Positions 1-7,604 of a stretch of 64,000 bases of DNA are shown here, in pieces. The DNA comes from Actinoplanes sichuanensis (GTDB lineage Bacteria; Actinomycetota; Actinomycetes; Mycobacteriales; Micromonosporaceae), in contig NZ_AP028461.1 in the NCBI RefSeq assembly GCF_033097365.1, positions 1,612,001 to 1,676,000 of the forward strand, given 5' to 3'. Position 1 is the first letter of the stretch; each line of letters starts with the position of its first letter. The notes under the pieces were generated by a model, which was given only the letters and a program-made list of their open reading frames with translations, did no database searches and was not told the origin of the DNA. Made by a program: the position numbers and the translations under genes.

Positions 1-1707
1 CACCAGGCGGCGGTACAGGTCGTCGGTGGAATACAGGTCGGTGTGGGTGCCCTGGGCTCGGACCCGGCCGTCCTCCAGGACGATGATGCGGTCGGCGTCG
101 AGGACTGTGGACAGGCGGTGGGCGATCGTCACCACCGCGCCGGACGAGGCTCGCTCTCGGATGCAGTCCTGCACGGCGGCCTCGGTCAAACCGTCGACCT
201 GGGCGGTCGCCTCGTCCAGCAGGAGGATCTCGGGGGTGCGCAGCAACGCGCGGGCCAGGGCGATCCGTTGTCGCTGGCCGCCGGACAGGTCGGTGGCGCT
301 CAGGGCCGGGTCGACGCCGTCCAGTCGGACGGCGGTCAGCACCGTTCGGATCTCGTCGTCGGTGGCGTCGGGATGGGTGAACCGCAGGTTGTCCGCGATG
401 GTGCCCGGCAGCACCGGGGTCTCCTGCTCGACGTAGGCGAGCCGGCCGCGGACCTCGGAGTGGCTCCACTCGGTGTATGGCCGGCCGTCCAGCAGGATGC
501 GGCCGTGCTCCGGCTCCAGGAAACGCAACAGCAGCGAGAACAGTGTGGTCTTGCCGGCGCCGGACGGGCCGACGATGGCGGTGTGGCCGTGTCGCGGGAT
601 CTCCAGGTCGATGCCGCGGACCGCGGGCGCCACATCGGGGCCGTAACGGGCGGTGACCCCTTGCAGCACCAGGACCGGCCCACCCGCCGCCGTCGCCGAG
701 GGCGCGAACACGGCCGGACCGTCCGTTGCGGAGGGGGAGTGATCGGCGGGCTCCTGGCCGATCGTGTCGAGCTCGTTGATGCGGGCGGCGGCGGCCATGC
801 CGGACTGGAGCGCCGTCAGGTTCTGCGTCAGCTCGCTGATCGGGCCCATCAACTGGAACACGTAGAGCAGGAACGCCACCAGTGTGGACACCTCGAGCAG
901 GCCCAGGCTGGCGCGCCACGCCCCGACGGCCAGGATCAGCATCACCGAGAGCTGGATGCCGGACCACGAAATGGTCCACACGGTGGCCGAGACCCGCGCG
1001 GCCCGGATGCTGTGGGTCGCGGCGTCCTGGGCGTTGCCGATGATCTGGTCGCCCTGGCGGGTCTCGGCGCGGCTCGCCTTGACCGTGCGGATGGCCCGCA
1101 GCGAACCCTCCAGATTGGCGCCGAGACGGCCCACCGACTCCTGCGCGGCGGTCTGTGCGACGCCGATGCGGGGCAGCAGGCGGCTCATCCCGGCGCCGAC
1201 CACCACGACCGCGCTGAGCGTGCAGGCCAGCAGGGTCAGGTCGAGGACGCCCATCAGGATCAGCGTGCCGATCAGGCCGACACCCGCGTTGATCAGGCCG
1301 ATCAGGCTGCCGGAGGCGGCGTGCAGCAGGCCGGTGTCGGAGGTGACCCGGGTGACCAGCTCGCCGGTGGGACGGCGCTGCAGGTCGAGGACCCGGGCCC
1401 GGAAGTAGCGCCTGATGATCGAGGTGCGAGCGTCCAGGACGATCTGCTCGGCGAGCGTGCCCATCAGGATCCACTGCCAGAGGCCGATGGCGGCTCCGAT
1501 GACGACCAGGCCGGCCAGGACGGCGACCGGACGGGCCAGATCGAGGCCGCTGGAGAAGCTGTCGAGCACCCACTTGGTGACCATCGGGGTGGCCAGACCG
1601 GCGGCGTTGGCGGCCAGGCCGAGGACCAGGCCGAGCAGCATGGTGCGGCGATGCGGGCGGAGCACGGTGAGGAGGGTTCTCAGGCGCGTGGGATCCGGCA
1701 TGCCCAT
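1..1707 (-). CDS. ABC transporter, fused permease/ATPase (3' end cut by window)
   Basis: This is a half-transporter of the ABC exporter type, with a membrane domain followed by an ATPase domain; it would work as a dimer in the membrane. 569 residues lie in the window. The ATPase part is complete as far as seen: Walker A AIVGPSGAGK near residue 380, signature LSGGQRQRIALARALL near 472, Walker B ILLLDEAT near 489, then the H-loop sequence TIAHRLST. The first ~340 residues are the hydrophobic six-helix region. ATG at 1707 is chosen because a second in-frame ATG follows two codons later and the next gene diverges just beyond. The gene is divergent from a TetR regulator with an inverted repeat between them, so it is probably repressed by that regulator. 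The substrate cannot be told; multidrug or lipid export is typical of the family. Confidence 0.9.
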   Translation of the reverse strand, partial: MGMPDPTRLRTLLTVLRPHRRTMLLGLVLGLAANAAGLATPMVTKWVLDSFSSGLDLARPVAVLAGLVVIGAAIGLWQWILMGTLAEQIVLDARTSIIRRYFRARVLDLQRRPTGELVTRVTSDTGLLHAASGSLIGLINAGVGLIGTLILMGVLDLTLLACTLSAVVVVGAGMSRLLPRIGVAQTAAQESVGRLGANLEGSLRAIRTVKASRAETRQGDQIIGNAQDAATHSIRAARVSATVWTISWSGIQLSVMLILAVGAWRASLGLLEVSTLVAFLLYVFQLMGPISELTQNLTALQSGMAAAARINELDTIGQEPADHSPSATDGPAVFAPSATAAGGPVLVLQGVTARYGPDVAPAVRGIDLEIPRHGHTAIVGPSGAGKTTLFSLLLRFLEPEHGRILLDGRPYTEWSHSEVRGRLAYVEQETPVLPGTIADNLRFTHPDATDDEIRTVLTAVRLDGVDPALSATDLSGGQRQRIALARALLRTPEILLLDEATAQVDGLTEAAVQDCIRERASSGAVVTIAHRLSTVLDADRIIVLEDGRVRAQGTHTDLYSTDDLYRRLV

Positions 1708-1710
1708 AGT

Positions 1711-1726
1711 GGAACACTGATGTTCC
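1711..1726. promoter_or_regulatory. Putative TetR operator (6-4-6 inverted repeat)
   Basis: GGAACA-CTGA-TGTTCC is a perfect inverted repeat in the 46-bp gap between the divergent ABC exporter (start 1707) and TetR gene (start 1754). It lies 3 bp from the exporter start, so a bound dimer would block both genes. Its assignment to the neighbouring TetR protein is inferred from position. Confidence 0.6.
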
Positions 1727-1753
1727 GTTCTGGGCAAGTGTTATTCTGCGCCG

Positions 1754-2302
1754 GTGACAAGCGTCCCATCCGGCAGCCGGGCCCGGACCCGGCAGGCGAT
1801 CCTCGACGCGGCGATCGAGGTGATGGCCCGCAATCCGGCCGCGTCGCTCGGTGACGTGGCCGAGGCGGCGGACGTCGGGCGTACCACTCTGCATCGCTAT
1901 TTTCCGGAGCGCAGCGACCTGATCGCCGCCCTGCGGGCCGAGGCCATCGCCCGCGTCGACGGTGCGGGCGCCCGGGCCCGGATCGAGGAGGGCGCCGGCG
2001 CGGCCGCCCTGGTGCGGCTCTGCCAGGAATATTTCGATCTGGGCGACGTGCTGTCGTTGCTCTTCCGGGAGCAGGTCGAGACCGACGAGGGCGGCTGCGA
2101 CGACGGGTTCGACGCCATGGTCCGGCGCGGGCACGCCGACGGCAGCATCGATCCGGAGCTGCCGCCGGTCTGGGTGCTCAATCTGGTGTGGTCGCAGCTC
2201 TACGCCGGTTGGAGCTACGTGTCCGAGCACGGCGCGTCCCGCCACGACACGCTGCGGCTGGTGCTGCGGTGCGTGTCGGGTGCCGTGCGCCCGCATCCCT
2301 GA
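1754..2302 (+). CDS. TetR/AcrR family transcriptional regulator
   Basis: This is a 182-residue DNA-binding repressor. The N-terminal helix-turn-helix is clear: the stretch around residues 12-50 (QAILDAAIEVMA, then SLGDVAEAADVGRTTLHRYF) is the classical TetR motif. The C-terminal ligand domain is too divergent to name an effector. It starts at GTG 1754, the first plausible start after the intergenic inverted repeat. It diverges from the ABC exporter at 1-1707 and probably represses both itself and that exporter. Confidence 0.88.
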   Translation: MTSVPSGSRARTRQAILDAAIEVMARNPAASLGDVAEAADVGRTTLHRYFPERSDLIAALRAEAIARVDGAGARARIEEGAGAAALVRLCQEYFDLGDVLSLLFREQVETDEGGCDDGFDAMVRRGHADGSIDPELPPVWVLNLVWSQLYAGWSYVSEHGASRHDTLRLVLRCVSGAVRPHP

Positions 2303-2320
2303 CCGGGCAGGATCAGGGGC

Positions 2321-3187
2321 ATGAGCTTCGATCTCGACGCAGCGGCCAGGTTCGTCGCGATGAACGGCCGTGCCCTCGACTGGCGGCGGATGAGCCACCT
2401 GCTCGGCGCCGCCACCACCGAGCAGGTGTTGACCGCTCTGGACGCCTATCACAACCCCGACGGGGGGTACGGCTGGGCGCTCGAACCCGACCTGCGTTCG
2501 GTGACGAGTCAGCCGGTCGCCGCCATGCACGCGCTGGAGGTGCTGGCCGAGGTCGGTGACACGGGTTCGCGCTCGCCCCGGCTGTTCGACTGGCTGGCCG
2601 AGCACTCCCTCGGCGACGGCGGCATCCCGTTCGCCCTGCCGTTCGCCGACATCGACGGCAGCGCCCCGCACTGGACCACGGCCGACCCGGACGCGTCGTC
2701 GCTCCAGATGACCACGCAGCTCGCCGCCCAGGCGCACCGCCTGGTCCGGGGTCGGCCCGACCTGGCCGGGCATCCGTGGCTGACCGGTGCCACCGGGTAC
2801 TGCCTGTCGGTGATCGACGGGCTGTCGGGAGCGCCCAGCGCGTACGAGCTGATGTTCGTCATGCGTTTTCTGGACGCCGTGCCGGAGCCGGGTCGCCTGC
2901 TGGAACGGGTCGCGGCCATGGTTCGGACCGACGGTCCGACGCCGGTCGGCGGCACCGTCGGCGAAGTGCTGCATCCGCTCGATTTCACGCCGGACGCCGC
3001 CAGGGCGTCGCGGGCGCTGTTCAGTAAGGAGGCCATCGCCGCCGACCTGGACCGGCTGGCCGCCGGCCAGCAGCCGGACGGCGGATGGGCGGTCGATTTC
3101 CCGGCCTACAGCCCGGCTGCGGCGATCGAGTGGCGCGGTTACGCCACGGTCGGTTCGGTACGGATCCTGCGCGCCGAAACGACGTAA
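2321..3187 (+). CDS. Hypothetical protein with terpene-cyclase/prenyltransferase-like fold
   Basis: A 288-residue soluble protein. It has repeated helical blocks with Gly-rich turns, such as NPDGGYGWALEPD near residues 45-57 and QQPDGGWAVDF near 255. This pattern resembles the QW-type repeats of squalene-hopene cyclases and prenyltransferase beta subunits (alpha/alpha toroid). The catalytic DxDD motif of cyclases is not evident, so enzymatic activity is not claimed. The ATG follows AGGGGC at a suitable distance, 18 bp after the TetR gene, so the two may be co-transcribed. Its stop codon lies inside the first unit of a 29-bp tandem array. Confidence 0.65.
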   Translation: MSFDLDAAARFVAMNGRALDWRRMSHLLGAATTEQVLTALDAYHNPDGGYGWALEPDLRSVTSQPVAAMHALEVLAEVGDTGSRSPRLFDWLAEHSLGDGGIPFALPFADIDGSAPHWTTADPDASSLQMTTQLAAQAHRLVRGRPDLAGHPWLTGATGYCLSVIDGLSGAPSAYELMFVMRFLDAVPEPGRLLERVAAMVRTDGPTPVGGTVGEVLHPLDFTPDAARASRALFSKEAIAADLDRLAAGQQPDGGWAVDFPAYSPAAAIEWRGYATVGSVRILRAETT

Positions 3188-3322
3188 GGAGGACGGCCCG
3201 CGCCGCAACGACGTAAGGAGGGCGGCCCGCGCCGCAACGACATAGGGAAGGCGGCCCGCGCCGCAGCGACATAACGAGGGCGGCCCGCGCCGCAGCGACG
3301 TAAGGAAGGCCGGCCGCGTAGA
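3178..3322. repeat. 29-bp tandem repeat array (5 units)
   Basis: There are five consecutive 29-bp units at 3178, 3207, 3236, 3265 and 3294. Units 1-4 share the core GGCGGCCCGCGCCGC (one base differs in unit 1), and unit 5 is degenerate. The first unit contains the TAA stop of the upstream gene. Each unit keeps a GACRTA(A/G) motif followed by a purine-rich stretch. There are no spacers, so this is a minisatellite rather than CRISPR. An IS256-family element sits just beyond it. Confidence 0.85.
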
Positions 3323-3344
3323 GGCGACGGCGGCGGGTCGACGC

Positions 3345-3371
3345 GGTCAAGCCCCTGGAAGTGGTGTAACG
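3345..3371 (+). repeat. Left terminal inverted repeat of IS256-family element
   Basis: This 27-bp end begins GGTCAAG and finishes AGTGGTGTAACG. It pairs with 4751-4777 on the opposite strand at 22 of 27 positions, and is preceded immediately by the target copy GTCGACGC. Confidence 0.85.
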
Positions 3372-3394
3372 GCTGATCTTTCGAGTTGTGCTGG

Positions 3395-4642
3395 TTAGAG
3401 ACTGGTCGCGGTTTCGAGTTCGGGCAGTTCGGTGGTGGCTGTGGTGGTCTTGGCGCCGTCGCGGGCCTTGGCGAGGATTTCGAGGGCGAAGTAGCGGCGG
3501 CCTTCGGTCCATTCGTCGTGTTGCTCGGCCAGGACAGCGCCGACGAGTCGGGTGACGGCGTCGCGGTCGGGGAAGATCCCGACGACGTCGGTGCGGCGGC
3601 GGATCTCCTTGTTCAAGCGCTCGTTGGGGTTGTTCGACCAGATCTGACGCCAGATGGGTTGCGGGAAGGCGGTGAAGGTCAGCAGGTCGGCGCGGACGTC
3701 GTCGAGGTAGGCGGCGACCTTCGGCAACGATGCGCCGATCGAGTCGAGCAGCTTGTCGAACTGGGAGTTGACCGACCCCGGATCGGGCTGGTCATAGACC
3801 GAGTGCAGCATTGTCTTGACCGCCGGCCATGCCGACTTCGGGGTCACGGCCATGAGGTTTGCCGAAAAGTGGGTGCGACAGCGCTGCCACGACGTGCCGG
3901 GCAGGTTCGCCGCGATCGCGTCGACCAGGCCGGCATGGGCGTCGGAGGTTACGAGGAGGACACCGGTCAGGCCGCGGGCGACCAGATCGGCGAAGAACGC
4001 GTTCCACGCCTGCTTGGTCTCGCTGGTGGCGACCTTGACGCCGAGGACCTCGCGGTGGCCGTCGGCGTTGACGCCGGTCGCCACGAGCACGACGGCGTTG
4101 ACGACCCGGCCCTGCTCCCGGACCTTCATGGTCAGCGCGTCGGCGGACACGAACGTGAACGGCCCGGACTCGCCCAGCGGGCGGGTGCGGAAGGCGTGGA
4201 CTTGTTCGTCGAGGTCGGCGGCCATCCGTGACACCTGCGACTTCGACAGGCTGGTGATCCCGAGTGTCTGGACGAGTTTGTCCATCCGCCGGGTCGACAC
4301 GCCGAGCAGGTAGCAGGTCGCGACCACGCTGACCAGCGCGGCCTCGGCCCGTTTGCGGCGTTCGAGCAGCCACTCGGGGAAGTACGAGCCGGACCGCAGT
4401 TTCGGCACGGCCACGTCGATGGTGCCGATGCGGGTGTCGAGCTCGCGGTGGCGGTAGCCGTTACGGGAGTTGACCCGCTCCGGGCCGGCCACGCCGTATT
4501 CGGCGCCGCAGACCGCGTCGGCCTCAGCCGACAACAGGCTGTTGATGACGGTCGACAGCAGGTGACGCATCAGATCCGGTGACGCGTCGCCGAGGGCTTG
4601 GCCGAGCAGACCGGCAGGGTCGATGATGTGTGGTGCGGCCAT
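3395..4642 (-). CDS. IS256-family (mutator-type) transposase
   Basis: A 415-residue DDE transposase that cuts and inserts the surrounding element. The expected catalytic acidic residues are visible: Asp in FTFVSADALTMKV, Asp in LLVTSDAHAGL, and Glu in NPNERLNKEIRRRTDVVGIF, the usual IS256 C-terminal signature. The length is normal for the family (about 400-420 residues). ATG 4642 is chosen because it follows AAAGGGA at good spacing; an upstream in-frame start at 4693 lacks this. No frameshift or stop is seen. Codon use looks like the rest of the window, so the element probably comes from another high-GC actinomycete. Confidence 0.93.
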   Translation of the reverse strand: MAAPHIIDPAGLLGQALGDASPDLMRHLLSTVINSLLSAEADAVCGAEYGVAGPERVNSRNGYRHRELDTRIGTIDVAVPKLRSGSYFPEWLLERRKRAEAALVSVVATCYLLGVSTRRMDKLVQTLGITSLSKSQVSRMAADLDEQVHAFRTRPLGESGPFTFVSADALTMKVREQGRVVNAVVLVATGVNADGHREVLGVKVATSETKQAWNAFFADLVARGLTGVLLVTSDAHAGLVDAIAANLPGTSWQRCRTHFSANLMAVTPKSAWPAVKTMLHSVYDQPDPGSVNSQFDKLLDSIGASLPKVAAYLDDVRADLLTFTAFPQPIWRQIWSNNPNERLNKEIRRRTDVVGIFPDRDAVTRLVGAVLAEQHDEWTEGRRYFALEILAKARDGAKTTTATTELPELETATSL

Positions 4643-4750
4643 CGTGACGATTCCCTTTCGAGAGTTCCGTGAGACGTTCGCTCGAAAGATCACGCGATGG
4701 CCGCGCTCTATGCCGGACGGGATGTCCGACGCAGACGATCACGCCAACCG

Positions 4751-4777
4751 CGTTACACCACTATCAGGGACTCCACC
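4751..4777 (-). repeat. Right terminal inverted repeat of IS256-family element
   Basis: Partner of 3345-3371. The complementary strand reads GGTGGAG and ends AGTGGTGTAACG. It is followed immediately by the second target copy GTCGACGC at 4778-4785. Confidence 0.85.
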
Positions 4778-4816
4778 GTCGACGCAACGACCGGGGGAGA
4801 CGGCCGCCCGAAGCCG

Positions 4817-5227
4817 TTACGCGCCGGTGGCCCGGAGTAGTAGTTCGTGCAGGGTGTCGCGTTCACTGTCGGTGAGGTGGCCGAGGGACTCCCGGAGCAC
4901 CTCGTCGACTGCGGCCGACCCCGCCCGCCGCAGGTCGTCGCCGGCCGGAGTGAGCCGGTGCTGGACTTTGCGGCCGGGGCCTTCGACGCGCTCGATGAGA
5001 CCGCGATCGACCATCCGCCGGGCCAGCTCGCCCATCGACTGATCGGTCTGGAAGGTCAGCTCGGCCAGCCGGTGCAGTGACGGCTCGTGTTCGGCGTGCA
5101 GGTGACGCAGGGTGTCCCACTGGACGAGGGACAGGCCGAGTGGGGCCAGTCGCCGGTTGGCCTCGCGGTGGTGCCGCCATTGGAGGCGTTTGACGGCCAG
5201 TCCGACCTGCTGCAACGAGGCGCTCAT
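4817..5227 (-). CDS. MarR family transcriptional regulator
   Basis: A 136-residue winged-helix repressor. A dimerising N-terminus is followed by a helix-turn-helix around LHRLAELTFQTDQSMGELARRMVDRG and a wing containing RVEGPGRKVQHRLTPAG, typical of MarR proteins in position and length. It diverges from an alpha/beta hydrolase gene with a 9-bp inverted repeat overlapping that gene's promoter, so the hydrolase is its likely target. The ligand is unknown. Confidence 0.88.
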   Translation of the reverse strand: MSASLQQVGLAVKRLQWRHHREANRRLAPLGLSLVQWDTLRHLHAEHEPSLHRLAELTFQTDQSMGELARRMVDRGLIERVEGPGRKVQHRLTPAGDDLRRAGSAAVDEVLRESLGHLTDSERDTLHELLLRATGA

Positions 5228-5247
5228 GCCGCCCAGGTTATCGCAGG

Positions 5248-5281
5248 TTGCTTACCTAAGGAACCTGATCTAAGGTTCCTT
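5248..5281 (+). promoter_or_regulatory. Promoter with overlapping MarR operator, leaderless start
   Basis: A -35-like TTGCTT (5248-5253) and -10-like TAAGGT (5271-5276) are separated by exactly 17 bp. The -10 ends 7 bp before the ATG at 5284, which implies a leaderless mRNA; no ribosome-binding site is present. A perfect 9-bp inverted repeat AAGGAACCT (5258-5266) / AGGTTCCTT (5273-5281) covers the spacer and -10, as expected for steric repression by the divergent MarR protein. Confidence 0.65.
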
Positions 5282-5283
5282 AC

Positions 5284-6099
5284 ATGACTTCTCATCTGCT
5301 GACCGTCGACGGCATCGGCCCGGTCGAGGTCACCGTCACCGAGCGCGGCCAGGGCCGCCCGATCCTGCTCCTACACGGCGGCGGTGGCCCGCTGACCGTC
5401 ACACCCTGGGCCGACCTGCAGGCCGCGCACGTGCTGATCCCGACCCACCCGGGCTTCAACGCGACCCCGCGCCCGGCCGCGCTCGACTCGATCGGCGGCC
5501 TCGCCGCCACCTATGTCGCCCTGCTCGACGCCCTCGACCTGACCGACGTCACGGTCGTGGGCAACTCGATCGGCGGCTGGATCGCCGCCGAGATGGCTCT
5601 GCTCGATCCGGCCCGGGTCGGCCGGTATGTCCTGGTCGACGCGGTGGGCATCGAGGTCCCCGGCCACCCGGTCGCCGACTTCTTCGCGCTCAGCCCGGCC
5701 GAGCTGGCCGAGCGCAGCTATCACGACCCGGCGACGTTCGGCGTCGACCCGGCCCGGCTGCCGCCGCCGGTCCGGGAGATGATGGCCGGTAATCGGGTGA
5801 CCATCGAGGTGTACGCGGGACGGGCGATGACCGACCCGACGCTGGCCGGCCGGCTCGGCGGGGTGACCAGGCCGACCCTGGTCGTGTGGGGCGAGGCGGA
5901 CCGGATCGGCGACCCCGACTTCGGCCGGGCCTTCGCCGCCGCGATCCCCGGCGCCGGGTTCACCCTGCTACCGGAGACCGGGCACCTGCCACAGATCGAA
6001 ACGCCCGACGCGTTGACCGCCGTGGTCCGGGAGTTCATGCGCGACGAGACTCAGGCGGCCAGCGCCACCCGGTCGCGGCCGGCTCCCTTGGCCTCATAG
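5284..6099 (+). CDS. Alpha/beta hydrolase
   Basis: A 271-residue single-domain hydrolase of the alpha/beta fold. The oxyanion-hole segment ILLLHGGGG is near residue 28. The nucleophile elbow GNSIGG (Ser near 99), acid-bearing GEADRI near 205 and catalytic His in ETGHLPQIETP near 235 form a complete triad. The substrate is not predictable; esters and C-C bonds are both possible in this family. The gene begins at ATG 5284 directly after the promoter and is divergent from a MarR regulator. Its last 49 bp overlap the convergent diguanylate cyclase gene. Confidence 0.85.
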   Translation: MTSHLLTVDGIGPVEVTVTERGQGRPILLLHGGGGPLTVTPWADLQAAHVLIPTHPGFNATPRPAALDSIGGLAATYVALLDALDLTDVTVVGNSIGGWIAAEMALLDPARVGRYVLVDAVGIEVPGHPVADFFALSPAELAERSYHDPATFGVDPARLPPPVREMMAGNRVTIEVYAGRAMTDPTLAGRLGGVTRPTLVVWGEADRIGDPDFGRAFAAAIPGAGFTLLPETGHLPQIETPDALTAVVREFMRDETQAASATRSRPAPLAS

Positions 6100-7511
6100 A
6101 GGGCGGCATCCGCGCGGGCGAAGAGCGCCTCCGACGATTCCTGCCCGTCCCACACCGCGACGCCGGCCGAGAAGGTCTGCCCGGACGGTGTCAGCGGGCG
6201 CAGCCGATCCAGCAGTTCCGCGGCCAGTCTGCTCCCGCCGCACGGGATGATCAGGGCGAACTCCTCACCGCCGTACCGGGCCAGCAGGTCACCGGCGCGC
6301 AGACCGCTCGCCCACGCCGCGGCCGCCTCCTTCAGGAGCCGGTCACCCGCCTGATGGCCGTACTGGTCGTTGAACCGCTTGAAATGGTCGAGGTCGAGCA
6401 CCGCCAGGGTGAGCAGGGTCCCGTCGCGGCGGGCGTGATCGAGAGCCAGCGGCAGCGCCTGCTCCCAGGCCCGCCGGTTGGCCAGGCCGGTCAGGGTGTC
6501 CCGCTGGGCCAGTTCGGTGAGCTCCTCGGCCTGGCTCTCCAGCTTCGACGCCTGCCGTTCGACCTGTCTGATGAGCACCGTCATCCGGGCCACCACCAGC
6601 AGGAACATGCCGACGCAGCCGCCCGCGATGGCCTGGGCGTCGGGTACCCGGTTGTCGTCGAACCACGCCTGCGCGGCCAGCAGCACCGGCGCGATCATGG
6701 TGGCCCCGGTGAGCAGCGCCAGTCGCCACCGGGAGAAGCCACGTTCGGTCACCTGGACCGGCGCGGCCAGGTCGCGGATGCCCGGATGCAGGCCGGCCGC
6801 GCCGTACAGGACGAAGGCCAGCAGGTAGCCGGAGTCCAGCAGGTGACTGCCGAAGGTGCCGGCGTCGAATTGGAAGTGGTCGGTGAACGCCCACGCGTAG
6901 TCGGCCGCCAGGTAGCTCATCATGCCGCAGGCGAGCAGCCGGAACGCGCCGTTGCGCATGCCGCCGCCGACCAGCATCCGGGTCAGCAGCATGAACAGCA
7001 GCAGGTCGAGGATCGGATAGCTGATCGCGACGATCCTGCCGACGGCGGTCAGTTCGTCGTCCTGGGTGGCCGGCTTCAGCAGATACACCCAGGCGATCAG
7101 CGAGACCGACCCGGTGATGATCACCGCCTCGATGAGCCCGCCCGGGTCACGTGCCGGCAGGCGGCGACGCAGGATCGACACCAGCACCGCGACCTCGCAC
7201 GCCCCGGCGACCAGATAGAACCCGTCGGCCGGGGCCGGATAGAGGGACAGGCCGAGATGGCGGGCGTACCAGGCGTAGACGAAGTCGCCACAGGCCGCGA
7301 GCAGTTTGCACCCGGCGAACATGATCCACAGGTGGGCGGCCTCGGCCCGGTTGCGGCGCACGCCGATCACCATCGCGATCACACCGGACACCGCGATCGA
7401 GTCGTAGACGACGGTCTGCAGCCAGGTGTCCGGTGTCCGGAAATACCCGAGCACCGCGGCCACCAGGATCACCACGTACCAGCGCCACGCGGACCTCACC
7501 GGCTCATTCAA
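6051..7511 (-). CDS. Membrane-bound diguanylate cyclase (GGDEF)
   Basis: A 486-residue inner-membrane enzyme expected to make cyclic di-GMP from two GTP. Roughly residues 1-305 form a multi-helix membrane sensor region. The GGDEF domain starts at LTGLANRRAWEQAL, and the active-site motif GGEEF (near residue 414) is intact. RAGD sits five residues before it, matching the RxxD inhibitory I-site, so feedback inhibition is likely. The membrane part resembles that of the GGDEF-EAL protein at 60754-62985. The gene overlaps the convergent hydrolase by 49 bp. Confidence 0.9.
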   Translation of the reverse strand: MNEPVRSAWRWYVVILVAAVLGYFRTPDTWLQTVVYDSIAVSGVIAMVIGVRRNRAEAAHLWIMFAGCKLLAACGDFVYAWYARHLGLSLYPAPADGFYLVAGACEVAVLVSILRRRLPARDPGGLIEAVIITGSVSLIAWVYLLKPATQDDELTAVGRIVAISYPILDLLLFMLLTRMLVGGGMRNGAFRLLACGMMSYLAADYAWAFTDHFQFDAGTFGSHLLDSGYLLAFVLYGAAGLHPGIRDLAAPVQVTERGFSRWRLALLTGATMIAPVLLAAQAWFDDNRVPDAQAIAGGCVGMFLLVVARMTVLIRQVERQASKLESQAEELTELAQRDTLTGLANRRAWEQALPLALDHARRDGTLLTLAVLDLDHFKRFNDQYGHQAGDRLLKEAAAAWASGLRAGDLLARYGGEEFALIIPCGGSRLAAELLDRLRPLTPSGQTFSAGVAVWDGQESSEALFARADAALYEAKGAGRDRVALAA

Positions 7512-7604
7512 ACAGCCGAGACGTCCAGCAGGTGCCGGATCGCGGGTGGCCCGTCGGCCAGAGCGGCCGCCCGCACCCCGGCGACAGGACGCGTCAACGC
7601 GAAT

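Larger units (their letters stand above)
3345..4777. mobile_element. Complete IS256-family insertion sequence
   Basis: A 1433-bp element carrying one transposase gene. The ends form 27-bp imperfect terminal inverted repeats (22 of 27 positions match; the inner 12 bp AGTGGTGTAACG are identical). They are flanked by an 8-bp direct duplication GTCGACGC at 3337-3344 and 4778-4785. The intact duplication and open reading frame indicate a fairly recent and possibly still active insertion. Rejoining the flanks gives a continuous sequence resembling the 29-bp repeat, so the element appears to have landed at the edge of that array. Confidence 0.9.

Noticed and set aside
43..1854. Long open frame antisense to the ABC exporter
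   Set aside because: High-GC codon bias leaves long open frames on the opposite strand. The translation is Gly/Asp/Gln-rich low complexity, while the minus-strand frame has all ABC motifs.
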